This document shows, one piece after another, positions 1 through 9,539 of a DNA stretch of 23,607 bases (its first letter is position 1; each line of letters starts with the position of its first letter). This stretch comes from Chromera velia (Eukaryota; Sar; Chromeraceae): positions 26,918-50,524 of the forward strand of contig JAHBMJ010000342.1 of assembly GCA_018398765.1 (NCBI GenBank). The letters run 5' to 3'. Under the pieces are notes generated by a model. It had not been told where the DNA came from, ran no database searches, and saw only the letters and a list, made by a program, of their open reading frames with translations. A program made the translations under genes and the position numbers.

Positions 1-113
1 GGGGGGGGGGGGAAGAAAACGAGCAGATGAAGTCAGAGAGGGTCAAGTAAAAGAAAGTTAAAGAGGGACAAAACGAACACAGTATACGATCTTCATCCAG
101 CTGGCTGCCCGAC

Positions 114-433
114 CTGATCTCCTCCAAGGAACTCCCCGAGCTCAGACCTCAGCTTGTCCTTTGACGCTCCATCGGAAAGGAGGCAGTCAACAAACCTGCA
201 CGGGGGAAACAAAGACAGAGGGGGAGAGTATGCATGCACTCCGACCCGATACTTATCGTTCGCGGTAGGAGTGCGTTCAGAGGAAGGGAAGCTTGCAATG
301 AGTGCTGGGACGGCGAAAGGCAAGAACGAGCGTGGCAGGAGCACTGGACTGACTGTATGAGGGTCTCGTACTCCGCTTCTCCATTGATTTCAGTGAGCCG
401 CTCGACGGCACGCGTCTTCGTTGCCTCGTCCAT
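114..433 (-). CDS. PWI/Nab2-like N-terminal domain protein, 5' exons only
   Basis: Two minus-strand exons, 433-354 and 195-114, are joined by a 158-bp intron (GTCAGT...CCCCCGTGCAG). The phases match: the first exon ends with CA and the second supplies G, giving Gln. The start ATG at 433 has A at -3 and G at +4. The 54 visible residues run MDEATKTRAVERLTEI, then EAEYETLIQFVDCLLSDG, then KLRSELGEFLGGD. The pattern of a helix, a short acidic turn, 'L..FV..LL', a spacer and 'L..EL..FLGGD' resembles the small helical PWI fold, especially the Nab2/ZC3H14 N-terminus and SRRM1. Those proteins bind RNA or partners in mRNA splicing, export and poly(A) control. The donor after GATCAG is GTCGGG, which is weak, and an in-frame stop follows in the presumed intron, so the rest lies beyond the left edge. 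The coding potential looks good; the family name is inference from pattern. Confidence 0.5.
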
Positions 434-1180
434 TCTGTTACTTTTCTGGCAACGTTTCCTGCTGATTTGGGACTACAAAAGGCTTAAAGAGGTACAACAA
501 AGAGGTGACGGTCGATGTACTTCAAGTTGGACTCAAGAACGCGGCGGTGTTAAGAACAGACTGGGCCGATTTACCCTTGGGCAAAGAACACAGGTGAAGC
601 AGGTTCAGGCCGGAGAATCTGATCGGTGAACCAGCGCTGAAAAATGTATATGGCTGGCTGTCCTATGTACGGCACGTACTTGAATCAGCAGTTTGGTCGT
701 CTTGAAGATGAGCGTGCATGCTCTCTGCAATTTTAGTGGGAGCTTCAAAAATGCATGCTTCAAATTTGCTGGAGTGCGTGCGCGCGCCGGATGGCTTGAG
801 ATTTGGAATTTTGTCACACATTTTTTTTGCCGCGGACCGCGAGGCCGTGCGCAAAACTTCATCTCATGCAGTCTTACACACGTACACGTAGGCGCGCAAT
901 GCATGTGCGCGAGCCTTTTCCCGATCTTCTCTCGCCGGGCCGTCTCCGGGAATCTCCAAAAGCTGTATCACCTCTTCCAAATCCAGAAGAGGCTGCAAGA
1001 GAAGCACTTCAACGGAATTTGATCTTTTCCGAAGTCACGTATGACAAAGTGCGAAGGGATCGCTTTATACTTTTTAGTGAAGTGTTGAAAATATCCGCGA
1101 CTGATCAGTCTGGGCCGGAAAACTGATTGATTTTAGCGACTGTTTGTATTTTTTTTTTGTCTATCCTTGTGTAGCCCACA
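434..1180. promoter_or_regulatory. Shared divergent upstream region
   Basis: This 747-bp stretch separates the start codons of two head-to-head genes, at 433 (minus) and 1181 (plus). Open frames here are short and overlap each other on both strands, and I see no convincing exon. It contains two TGCATGC sites (715-721 and 752-758), a GC-rich stretch around 775-900 with several CGCG steps, and a T-rich run (1150-1159) just before the plus-strand start. No TATA box stands out. Promoter function is inferred from position only. Confidence 0.45.
715..758. promoter_or_regulatory. Pair of TGCATGC motifs
   Basis: TGCATGC occurs at 715-721 and 752-758, 37 bp apart, between the two divergent start codons. 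A third copy at 231-237 lies in the first intron of the minus-strand gene. TGCATGC-type sites are known promoter elements in Apicomplexa, where ApiAP2 proteins bind related sequences. If this genome is a chromerid, use by an AP2 factor is plausible but not shown. Confidence 0.35.
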
Positions 1181-3807
1181 ATGGACGACGATGACGACAT
1201 CTATGGAGGGCTAGACGTTGGGGACGGGGCTGATGAAGGAGAAGTGGAGGTGAGTTGTCCGGGATGTGAATAACCCGCTGACTCATTCTTCTCTTTGCCT
1301 TCACGTTTCTCATCTGATCTCGTTTGCAGGAGGTCGCTGAAGAGGACGAGGTGGGGCAGGAGGAAGAAAGGGTTGATGAAGATGCTGGACAGGGGGATGC
1401 AGGTGCGGCAGATGCGCCTGCGGATCCCTTCCACCTGGGTGGCGGAGGAGAGGAAGCGGGAGGAGACGCCGCCCTGAATGCAGGAGACGGCGACGAGGTT
1501 GCCCTGGAAGACGACGGCGAGAACGAGGCAGAGGTGGACTGGGACGCAGACGACGATGATCATATTGAAGTTCTGGGGGAGGGGGACGTGGACACACCCG
1601 GGCGCCTTGGTGGGACGCCCCACGGGATGACAGGGAGGAGTCGCAGGGACAGTGGAGGACTCCATGGCTCTAGTGTCCGAGCTGGGGGGCACGGGGGGGG
1701 CTTCAAGAGAGGAGCAAGTAGACTGTCGGGACCGGCGCAAAAGAAGATGGAACTGAAAACGAAAAGTCAGGAGGGAAGGGAACCGACAGATCATTGGGGG
1801 TGGGAATTTTGTGGGAGTGTCTGGCAGCGAAGCAACTTCTCCAAAACCCTGAGGTCTCCCCCCTAACATGCAGAGAGACTGACAGACAGAAAGGGCAATG
1901 ACAAAGAGGAGGGTGAGCGGGAGCTGGATGTGAATTTGTGAGTGTTGAGAGAAAAGGGGGGTCATCTGACTGGAATTGGGGCTCTGGCGGTCCCTCTCGG
2001 GACATACGTTTTTTATTTGTTTGTCTCAGGAACGTCCCTGCAGCACAAACTTTGCTTTCACTGATTGACCCTGCCGGATCGCTGCCCAACTACTTAAGGG
2101 AAAATTTTGATTCCCATGAAAATTCTTTACACCTGTCTTGTGTTTTCTGCGTTTTTGCATTACAGCACAGTACGTTCAATTCACTGCGGAGGCGGAGGAG
2201 GAGGACCGAGGGTTGGATCATGAGAACGGGGTACTGCTCACCGATCTTCCACAGGTAGGATCTCATCGTTTGTCTGTAGTAGTGTGACCTCTCTCTGTGT
2301 TTGTCTCTGCCTCTGTCTCTGGCAGTGGTCCGACCGACTTCACTTTTGCTTGCAACCCTACTCCCTTTTCGCCTCCTCCTCATATTTGATTTCTGGGCCT
2401 TTTCTTCCTCGTCTTTTGTCTCTCTGTCTTTGTCCTCCCGTGATTTTGGGGGGGGGTCTTTGCTTTTGCATGCAGTGGGTTGGAGACTTCCACCTTCGAG
2501 AGAAGCTGAGAGAATACGGGGACGTGGCGGGAATCCGTTTCGCCGAACATCCGGAGACGGGAGTGTCCACAGGGTGAGGTGGACAGAGAGGAAGAGAGAG
2601 GAGGGAGGGAAGGGGGTCAGACCACACCGAGATACAATTTGCCTGTTTGGGCGCGAGAAGAAGCGACAAATAAGTGATTGGTATTCTTTTGTCTGACTGG
2701 GTGACGCTGTTTTGCTGGTGTGTCTTGTTTTGAGGAAGCGAGCGAGTTCGGCATTTGCCTCTCTCTGCATTTGTCGTTTCTCTGGGAGTGCGACGTGTAA
2801 GAGGACTCGGTTCTCAGAGTGCTTTTGAAGGTCCTGTTGATTCCACTCTGTATGACCTTCGGTTCTCTTCTCTTCACCTACCCTCACATCCCTGTCCATC
2901 TGTCTGCCTCTGGGTGTCTTCGCAGGAGAGCGATTGCAGTTTTCAGTGAAAAGGAAGCGGCCAAGAAGTGCATTTCTCAGGAGGACAAGCTGTGAGTCGT
3001 TTTCACGTTGATGCATTCGCTTGCAGCATTCAAACAAAATTGTGGATAAAGGATCTGAGCGCTATTCTCTGAGGCATGCATGGCACGGTTGGGTTTGCTT
3101 CGGTCGATGAGCGAGACTTTCTCTTCACCTTCCCGCTTGATGGCTTTCTTTTGATGGATCTCCTTCCTGGGAGAAATCGAGAAAAGAAACAGACAAACAA
3201 GACCGAAAGCCGGGCTAACTGGATGGCCTCTCTGTGGTGTGACACTCCTTGCCGGCATGCCAATTTTGGACTTCTTTTCTCTTGTTCATCCGTGGAATGT
3301 TTCCTCTGACCGGTTTCTCTACTTCGACGTTTTGTCATGTCTTCTCTATGTCTGCCTTGATGGTTGTGTATTCTCAGTTTTTAATTCTGATTGCATCCAT
3401 ACATACATTGCTATTTCCTTTCGCATTCCCGTGCATGCAGTGTTTGGATATCCGCCAGGCCGCCAGACGAACGTCTAATGAAGGACGGAGACAGCGAAGA
3501 CGTCCCGGTCGGTGTTCACCCGGTTCGTGACTTCCTCTGGGAAGCCCTGGCGGTCTGGCCTAGCGAGGGCAGCGAGGAGGTCCCTCAGCAGACCCACAGC
3601 GGCAAGAGGCCCCCGAACGGGAGGGACCAGGAGGGGGAAGAGAGAGAGAAGGAGTTGGGGGATGGAAATTCGAGTGTGCAGAAAGACTCGGGGGCAGGTG
3701 GTATAGTGGCAGCAGTGACGTGGTTGAAGGGAGGGGCTCTGCCGAGGGATGTTCTTCCGGTCCGTTCTTGTTCTTGTTGTTGTTGATGATTTCTTTTTTT
3801 TTGTCAA

Positions 3808-3846
<39 letters not shown>

Positions 3847-5450
3847 GTTGCTTACTTGCAACAGTCGAATGCGCACAAACTGCAGAGAGACGCGTTTAGT
3901 TCTCGACGGGAGAACTATCATTTGTTGAAGGAACTGGAGGTGGTCCCTTCACATGTCTTTTCTAAGCCTCGTCTCTTACCTTTCCCCACTTTTTCGGTGT
4001 GTCCGTCCATCTGCACTATCCTTCACAGAGAGAGACCCAAGTTGGCGCCTGGAAGTAGAAAGGCCAAAGGAAGGAAGCAAGGCCTCATGCAGCCAGATGG
4101 ATCCAGAGCCCTTTGTGTAGCGTCTCTTCCTCCGCTGTCTGTATCTTTTTCAGTTGGCCTCTTTGAAGTATCGTCTACTAGAGCCTCTCTGGAGTCTCTG
4201 CTTTGCTCCCAACATTCAGATGTTATTCTCCTCTGCTGTTTTTTCTTTTTTTCTTTCATTTCGATGAGTGAGTGAGTGTCTGCAGAAAGTTCTGAGCGCT
4301 CTGGCCATCCCCCCCCCTCGACTCCTTCACCGCCCCCCCTGGGCCGACCAAGAAGGGCCCCCACCCCCCATCGGACCTCCATTCCCCCACCCGCCCCACA
4401 TGCCCCCCCCTCAGGGGCCCTGGCCTGGCCCCGATGGACCCTTCGCCGGCGGGCCCTTCCGAGGACCCCCTCCCAGAGGGCCCCGGCCATTCATGCCACC
4501 AATGGGCCCCGGCCCCGATGCCGCAAACGAAGAAGCGCTCCTGAATGCGCTCCTAAAGGCAAACGGCCTGGACCCAGACAGCGATGATAGCAGCACCTCC
4601 TCTGACTCATCGGGTAAGTAAGCTGTTTGTTGTGTCGTTCTGTCCCCCCGTCTGTTGCTCCATGATTCCCTCTGCACTCGTCTGCGTCTTTTTTTCTCTC
4701 AAAAAAAGCGTGCGCTAATTAGAAGGCCAATCAATGAGCAGGCCTGACAACCGTATATCTATGCGAGGATGGAGGATTGCTCCGCAGGTGTGCAGACACA
4801 CAAAGTCTGATGTAAAAGCTGCTGTTTGCTGTTTCTCTTGTCGATCCTCCACTTTTCTTTCTTCCATTTACTCACAGGTTCTGAAGGCGGAAAGAAGAAG
4901 AAAAAGGGAAAGAAGAGCAAAAAGCGAAAGAGGGAGGAAAAGGACAAGGACAAGGATGCCAAGGACAAGGGCAAGGAGAAGGACAAGGACAAGGAGAAAG
5001 AAAAGTGAGTCAGTTGTAGATCCGATTTCGTTTCCGCTTCTCAACATCCACTCAGACTTTGTCAGGGCATGAAACAAAGGCCGAACGGCAAGGCAAATCC
5101 ATTAATGGGTGCGCTGACACGTACCGAGCTCAACCGACTCAATGGGCCGATTCAGTTGCTTGAAAGGGAGGGAAGCAGAAAGTAGAGGAATGAGGAAAGA
5201 ACGGATCGAAGTGCCTGGGAATATTACTCAATTGATGCACGGTTGTATTCACGTATGAACTCCCTGCGTCCATCCCACCTTGATGAACCCATAAGCACAA
5301 GACAAGAAGAATCTTTGAACTTTGGACGTCCACAGAATTTCCCCCCCCAGTCTTTCTTTCCGGCTCAGATCGGATCGGATTGCTGTGCCGTTGATCCATG
5401 CATGCGTCTGTCCTCTCGCGGTCATCATAGTCCTTCCCTTCTCTGAATTC

Positions 5451-5482
<32 letters not shown>

Positions 5483-6289
5483 AGAAAGGCATCGAAGAAA
5501 GCGCGGAAAGAAAAAGACAAACAGAAAGACAAACCCGCCGAGGCACCGCAACAGAATGGAGGAGCAGCCGCATCATCATCGCACCTCCCAGACAGTACCA
5601 CCCAGGGATTCCCCCCCCAAGCCCATCAAGGGGGCTCCTTCTATGGTCCCTCTGCCGGCATTCCTCCCCATGGCGGGGGGGCCTCTGCCCCCGCACCCAC
5701 CGCCCCTCCTGCGTCCAAAATCACATTGCGCCCAGCCTCTGAGGTAATGGCAGCAAAGCAGGCATCAGAAAATCCTCCCGGTAACTTCCCTCCCGCTCAG
5801 GATCAGTTCCCTCCTCACCACCACCAACCGCCGCCGCAACAGCAACAACCAGGAGGTCCTGTCGGTCCCCCTCCCTTCCAGCCGCCGATGGGACCTCCTG
5901 GTGGCTCCTTCTATGGTGGCCACCATCCGCATCCCTTTCAACACCCCCAAGGGGGCCAGCCCCCTCCGGGCCCTCCTTCTGGGTGGGAAGGCGGCTGGAA
6001 CAGAGACGGCCCTCCGGGGGGCGGCGGAGATCCCAACGGAAGGTACCAGGGCTCGCACTACGGACACTACGGACCACCGCCACGCGAACCGTCACACTAC
6101 GGGCCGCCACCCGACGTTCCGTATGGCTCAAGCTACGAGGCGGCGGGCTACGGTGATTCATACGAACTGGTTCCGCCGCCTCGTCGGCAGCCTGATGGGG
6201 GGGGTGGTAGGCACGGAGGACAGAGAGGTGGCGGAAGAAAAGATAGGGACAGAGATATTAGAGGGCAGCACGGGAGCTTCTATCGATGA
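1181..6289 (+). CDS. CPSF6/CFIm68-like RRM protein, ten exons
   Basis: Exons: 1181-1249; 1330 to about 1717-1816 (donor uncertain); 2166-2254; 2476-2573; 2926-2991; 3441 to about 3522-3714 (donor uncertain); 3865-3939; 4286-4613; 4878-5004; 5485-6289. All other junctions agree in phase and most donors are GTGAGT, GTAAGT or similar. The product is roughly 750-800 residues. It has an acidic N-terminus (MDDDDDIYGGLD) and a single RRM over exons 3-6 (RNP2 VLLTDLP; RNP1 region STGRAIAVF; beta-4 VWISARPPD). Next comes a helix (LLKELEKVLSAL), a Pro-rich segment, a Lys/Asp/Glu block, and a Pro/Gly/His/Tyr-rich tail ending in Gly-Arg repeats. The segment IRFAEHPETGVSTGRA aligns with the CFIm68 RRM, and the 'DIY' acidic start is also CPSF6-like. 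CFIm68 works in the nucleus with CFIm25 to choose poly(A) sites. Other RRM families are possible. Confidence 0.62.
3810..3843. repeat. (CA)n microsatellite before an acceptor
   Basis: About 17 uninterrupted CA units end 21 bp before the proposed 3' splice site at 3864/3865 of the CPSF6-like gene. They fall where a branch point and polypyrimidine tract would be expected. Confidence 0.9.
5451..5476. repeat. (GT)13 microsatellite before an acceptor
   Basis: Thirteen GT units followed by ATGTGCAG lead directly into the last exon of the CPSF6-like gene (acceptor 5484/5485). The repeat replaces the usual pyrimidine tract. Confidence 0.9.
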
Positions 6290-6392
6290 CCAGGGTCGTT
6301 GTTCATGTAGCTCAGCATGCTAGTCAGCATGTTTGAATGAACGGATTCAAGTCTAATTTTCTGATTTATTCTTATATGAGAGCGTCAGAGAG

Positions 6393-6394
<2 letters not shown>

Positions 6395-6434
<40 letters not shown>

Positions 6435-6435
6435 T

Positions 6436-6477
<42 letters not shown>

Positions 6478-6485
6478 GAGTACTG

Positions 6486-6557
<72 letters not shown>
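6395..6557. repeat. Compound CA/TA microsatellite
   Basis: Blocks of CA repeat (about 6395-6432, 6437-6472 and 6487-6530) are separated by TGTG, GAGTGAGTACTGT and a single TA interruption. They run straight into about 14 TA units (6530-6557). The tract starts 105 bp after the stop codon of the CPSF6-like gene, so part of it may lie in the 3' UTR. Frames through it read Thr-His or Cys-Val and are not genes. Confidence 0.93.
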
Positions 6558-6560
<3 letters not shown>

Positions 6561-6990
6561 TCGACCTGCCAGTAACTGCAGTATGATAGAGCTAAAAATC
6601 CAAAAAATATCAAAAAATTTAAGCAACTATATATAGGTAGCCTCATGATTTTTTTTACGGATTCATTATATCATCCGAAATTCTTATTATTACTTGTCAT
6701 AGGATGGGATAGGATTAATGTCTGGAGGATTGGTCATTATTATTGATATGTTAATGAAACAGTGAAAATATAATATTTTGTATCAATTACGCACTAATTA
6801 TCGTAGCTACTATGGTTGATTGAATGATTGATTAGTTCCGCGCTAGGCCTTCGATCTCATTATGTCAAGGTGTACGTGGCCACTGCTAACAGGCCCCGGG
6901 ATATTATTTCAGACCCTCCCTCAAGGGCCCGCATACCAAACCTGATACACCGTAAACGCAGTGCAAGGGGTGTGCCGTAACTGTTTACGC

Positions 6991-7241
6991 TTCATCAACG
7001 ACCTCCCTGAACCTAAATACCACTTAAAAGTTTAAGTCGCATTTTTGGATAAGCTTGAAAGTCCGCGCCGCAGGCACAAATCATTCACAGTGTTTTGAAA
7101 GTCAAAGCCGCACATCCGGACGGTGTCTTGAACGTCTACGCCGCAGTTGTGGACGGTTTCTTGAAAAACGATGCTGCAGATAGAGATCATCTTAACTATA
7201 TTTTTTTAAGTGGCACTTAGGTTCAGGGAGGTTTCATTAAC
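6991..7241. mobile_element. Foldback (MULE/MITE-like) non-autonomous element
   Basis: Two inverted arms, 7001-7029 and 7204-7232, match at 27 of 29 positions; each begins ACCTCCCTGAACCTAA or ACCTCCCTGAACCTAAG when read inward. Outside them stand TTCATCAAC (6991-6999) and TTCATTAAC (7233-7241), a 9-bp direct repeat with one mismatch. One extra G lies between the left repeat and its arm. The 232-bp unit has no ORF. A 9-bp target duplication with inverted ends is typical of Mutator-like elements, so a non-autonomous MULE relative is the best reading. The superfamily assignment is inference; the inverted arms and flanking repeat are directly visible. Confidence 0.68.
7055..7193 (+). repeat. 33-bp tandem repeats inside the foldback element
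   Basis: Units start at 7055, 7095, 7128 and 7161 with TTGAAAGTC, TTGAAAGTC, TTGAACGTC and TTGAAAAAC. Each continues to a GCCGCA or GCTGCA core. Spacing is 40, 33 and 33 bp. A weaker leading unit may start near 7031. The repeats fill most of the space between the terminal arms. Confidence 0.65.
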
Positions 7242-8249
7242 CAAGGTCAGATGTCAATCTGCCTGCTTAACAAACAATCAAACACTCACAAAAACTGTTT
7301 GCTTATTTATTAATCAATCGATCGGGTACGTGACTCAGTCTGGCTCGAATGAAATATTTCATCTACAAAAAACGATCTGATTCATCGAAAATGATCGAAA
7401 AAGAAGAAAAAAAAAAAGAACAAATGATTCAGAAAGAAAGAAAGATTAAAGAAAAGGAGACAGCTACAACCTCCTGTCCCATAGTTTCCTGCAAAAAATT
7501 GGGGTCGTTGCTATGCCCTTTCCGTTTGAGAAGGTGTAAGAGAAAACCTTTTATAGTGCTTGTTGGTTCTCTTCTTATTCCCATTCTGCAGGCACATTTG
7601 AGACACTGTCAGTTGACATCCGCTTCATAAACAGAAAAGAGAAAAAGCTGCAGAAAACGTCTGATAAAAAGAGAAGTCTACAATATGTTGTTCTTTTTAT
7701 TAAGGGCGAAAAAGGTGGAGAAAGAATGCCCCCTGCTTCCTGTTAGATCTCTTCTTTTCTTCTCTTTTTAGTGTAGACTTTGACTGCAAAGCCAGATGGA
7801 TAAACAAGGAAAGAAGGAATAAAAAACATGTTGTGTCACCAGCCTCTCTTCTCTTTCTGCAAGAGTCGGGTTTATGCGTGTATCAATTTTCGTGAGGGCG
7901 AAGATAGAGAGAAGTCCCCCTGCTTCTTGTTAGCTCACTCCTTCTCCCGCGTCCTTCTGCAGACCTCCAAAGAGAGACAAACAAAAAGTGGGCGACAGCC
8001 AGAGAGACAGAGAGATAGGGAGACAGAGACAAAAAAGATTTCAACAAAAAGAAACACTGTGACAGGAATATTTTTCACTTCGACTCAGAGGTATGTATGT
8101 AGAAGACGTGTTCCCCTTTCCTGCTGCAATACTTCATATGGAGAACCTCCGCTCTAGTCTGGGTCTCTGCCGGGAAGATGTCTGCAACTGAGGGTAATGT
8201 CAGACCCCTGATGATTGGCAAAAGGTCTGCATGCCCATTCGCATCTTTT
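7242..8249. other. Gene-poor intergenic DNA
   Basis: I see no supportable gene here. Open frames are low-complexity (Lys/Glu-rich at 7349-7630) or lack splice context. Two stretches beginning AGGGCGAA at 7703 and 7895 share an imperfect ~60-bp similarity, including CCCCCTGCTTC.TGTTAG. This suggests an old 192-bp tandem duplication. The downstream end lies just past the stop codon of the minus-strand gene at 8250. Confidence 0.5.
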
Positions 8250-9462
8250 TCAGCCCTTTTTACAAGCGCTCTTCCCATCCACTTTGCTGGAAGACTCTTT
8301 ATGAACTACAGAGTTTTGTCCATCTAGTCCACCCGTCTGCACATCTCTACAATCTCCATCTTCCTTGGTCTTACCTTCTCCTTCAACCACTTCTCTTTCA
8401 TCCTATACGTACCAGCCCTGTCGAATTCAAAAAATCCTCAAGGGTTTCTATCCTTTCCCTCATGATCCACGCTTTCTTGACTCCCGCCTTCTGACTGCCT
8501 AGCCATGTGAGAAGGTCGAGTCCTTCTGCAGTAGGCTTGGGTAGACCAGGGTGGTGGCAGTTCCGGTCTGTAGGTACGTGTTGGTTGAGACACACATAGA
8601 GACACACTACTACTAAGATATGCGTCCTCCCCACTCTTCCCACCCTCTTCATTCTTCTCTTTCTCTGTGCCCTCCTTCTTGGAAGAAGGCTGAGGAAGTG
8701 GTGGTTGTTTTCCTCGCTGCACGGGAATGGTAGAAGATGGCTAGAAAGATGGGCTAAGGTAGGATCTGAGTGCTGCAGACGTGGCACTTCGAGTCGGATG
8801 ACATTGTGAAAGGGATTGCTGGCCCCGGTCGGATACGACCTGGCGGTCTTGAATGGCATCAGAAGTTAAAAGACCTTGCTGCTGCTGGGAAGGCTGCACA
8901 CTGAGCTGCCCATGCGTCCTTGTTGTTTCAAAGCCCCTCTGCTATGATCTGAAGTGGGGTGGCATCCATTCCGGCGCTGCTGCTGAGAGGCTAGACTTAA
9001 GAACAATTTGAAAACGGCACGAGTCAGAAGCGATATTTGCTGGTTCTTCGTCTGGATTTTGTTGAACATCCAATCTCTCTCTCTGAGACTCCCATTGTGC
9101 TCTAAGACTTATATAATGTCTTGATCTCCTTGTGCGGCTTTTCTTCTTTTGGTTTTGTTCTTTTAGAACAGTCTGGGAGTAAACAAAAGACTGTTCAGTC
9201 AATAAACTGAGGAGACGCTGCACTGCGAAGGTGATTTCTAACGAGTGCTTCTCTGTAAGTTAGAAGGTTGACAAATTAAGTGAGTCAATAATTGTTTGCA
9301 CTCCTTACATGATAGAAACCATGATTCTTTTGGGGATGTTTGAAAAGCAATCAGGTTGGTTTTCTGAAGAGACGGCACAAAAAGAATCTGTTGCTTAAGA
9401 AACTCCTCGTTCTTTATCGATTTTTCATCCTTTCTTCTCCTAAAAGCGGCCGCAAACTCCAT
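8250..9462 (-). CDS. Unknown protein, multi-exon gene with short introns
   Basis: Minus-strand exons: 9462-9309; 9222 to about 9010-9030 (donor uncertain); an exon near 8947-8830 (frame ambiguous); 8716-8614; 8525-8413; 8336-8250. The first ATG has context AAAATGG and an in-frame TGA 9 bp upstream. Donors include GTAAGG and GTACGT; acceptors are TTCGCAG, GTGCAG, CTGCAG. Phases agree at each mapped junction: T+TG gives Leu, A+AA gives Lys, and the last junction is phase 0. Three introns are 76-88 bp. The product starts MEFAAAFRRRKDEKSIKNEE and has a basic stretch (KKKSRTRRSR), a Gln-rich patch, a Lys/Glu/Gly segment, and the helical GLDLLTWLGSQKAGVKKAW and RERIETLEDFL. It ends ...DGKSACKKG. 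I recognise no family. The first two exons and the 8525-8413 exon are most secure. Confidence 0.45.
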
Positions 9463-9493
9463 TTGGGTTCAACAGCACGCTCCATGTTTGAAC

Positions 9494-9530
9494 AAGAAAC
9501 GAGCGTAAAAGGAAGAAACGAGCGTAAAGG
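9494..9530. repeat. 18-19-bp tandem duplication
   Basis: AAGAAACGAGCGTAAAAGG (9494-9512) is followed at once by AAGAAACGAGCGTAAAGG (9513-9530), differing by one A. It lies about 30 bp upstream of the minus-strand start codon at 9462, so it could sit in that gene's 5' UTR or promoter. Confidence 0.8.
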
Positions 9531-9539
9531 TTAGTTTAG

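Noticed and set aside
1-12. Run of 12 G as a possible telomere or special end
   Set aside because: It is a simple homopolymer without a telomeric unit. On the minus strand it is a C-run that could be a pyrimidine tract before the next exon outside the window.
354-433. Resemblance of MDEATKTRAVERL to the M13 peptidase (neprilysin) motif MDEETK..A..KL
   Set aside because: The following residues lack the IGYP motif expected there, and the spliced continuation fits a PWI/Nab2-like helical domain better.
2090-3037. 315-codon minus-strand frame
   Set aside because: It runs across exons and introns of the CPSF6-like gene and has no recognisable domain; pyrimidine-rich introns give open antisense frames.
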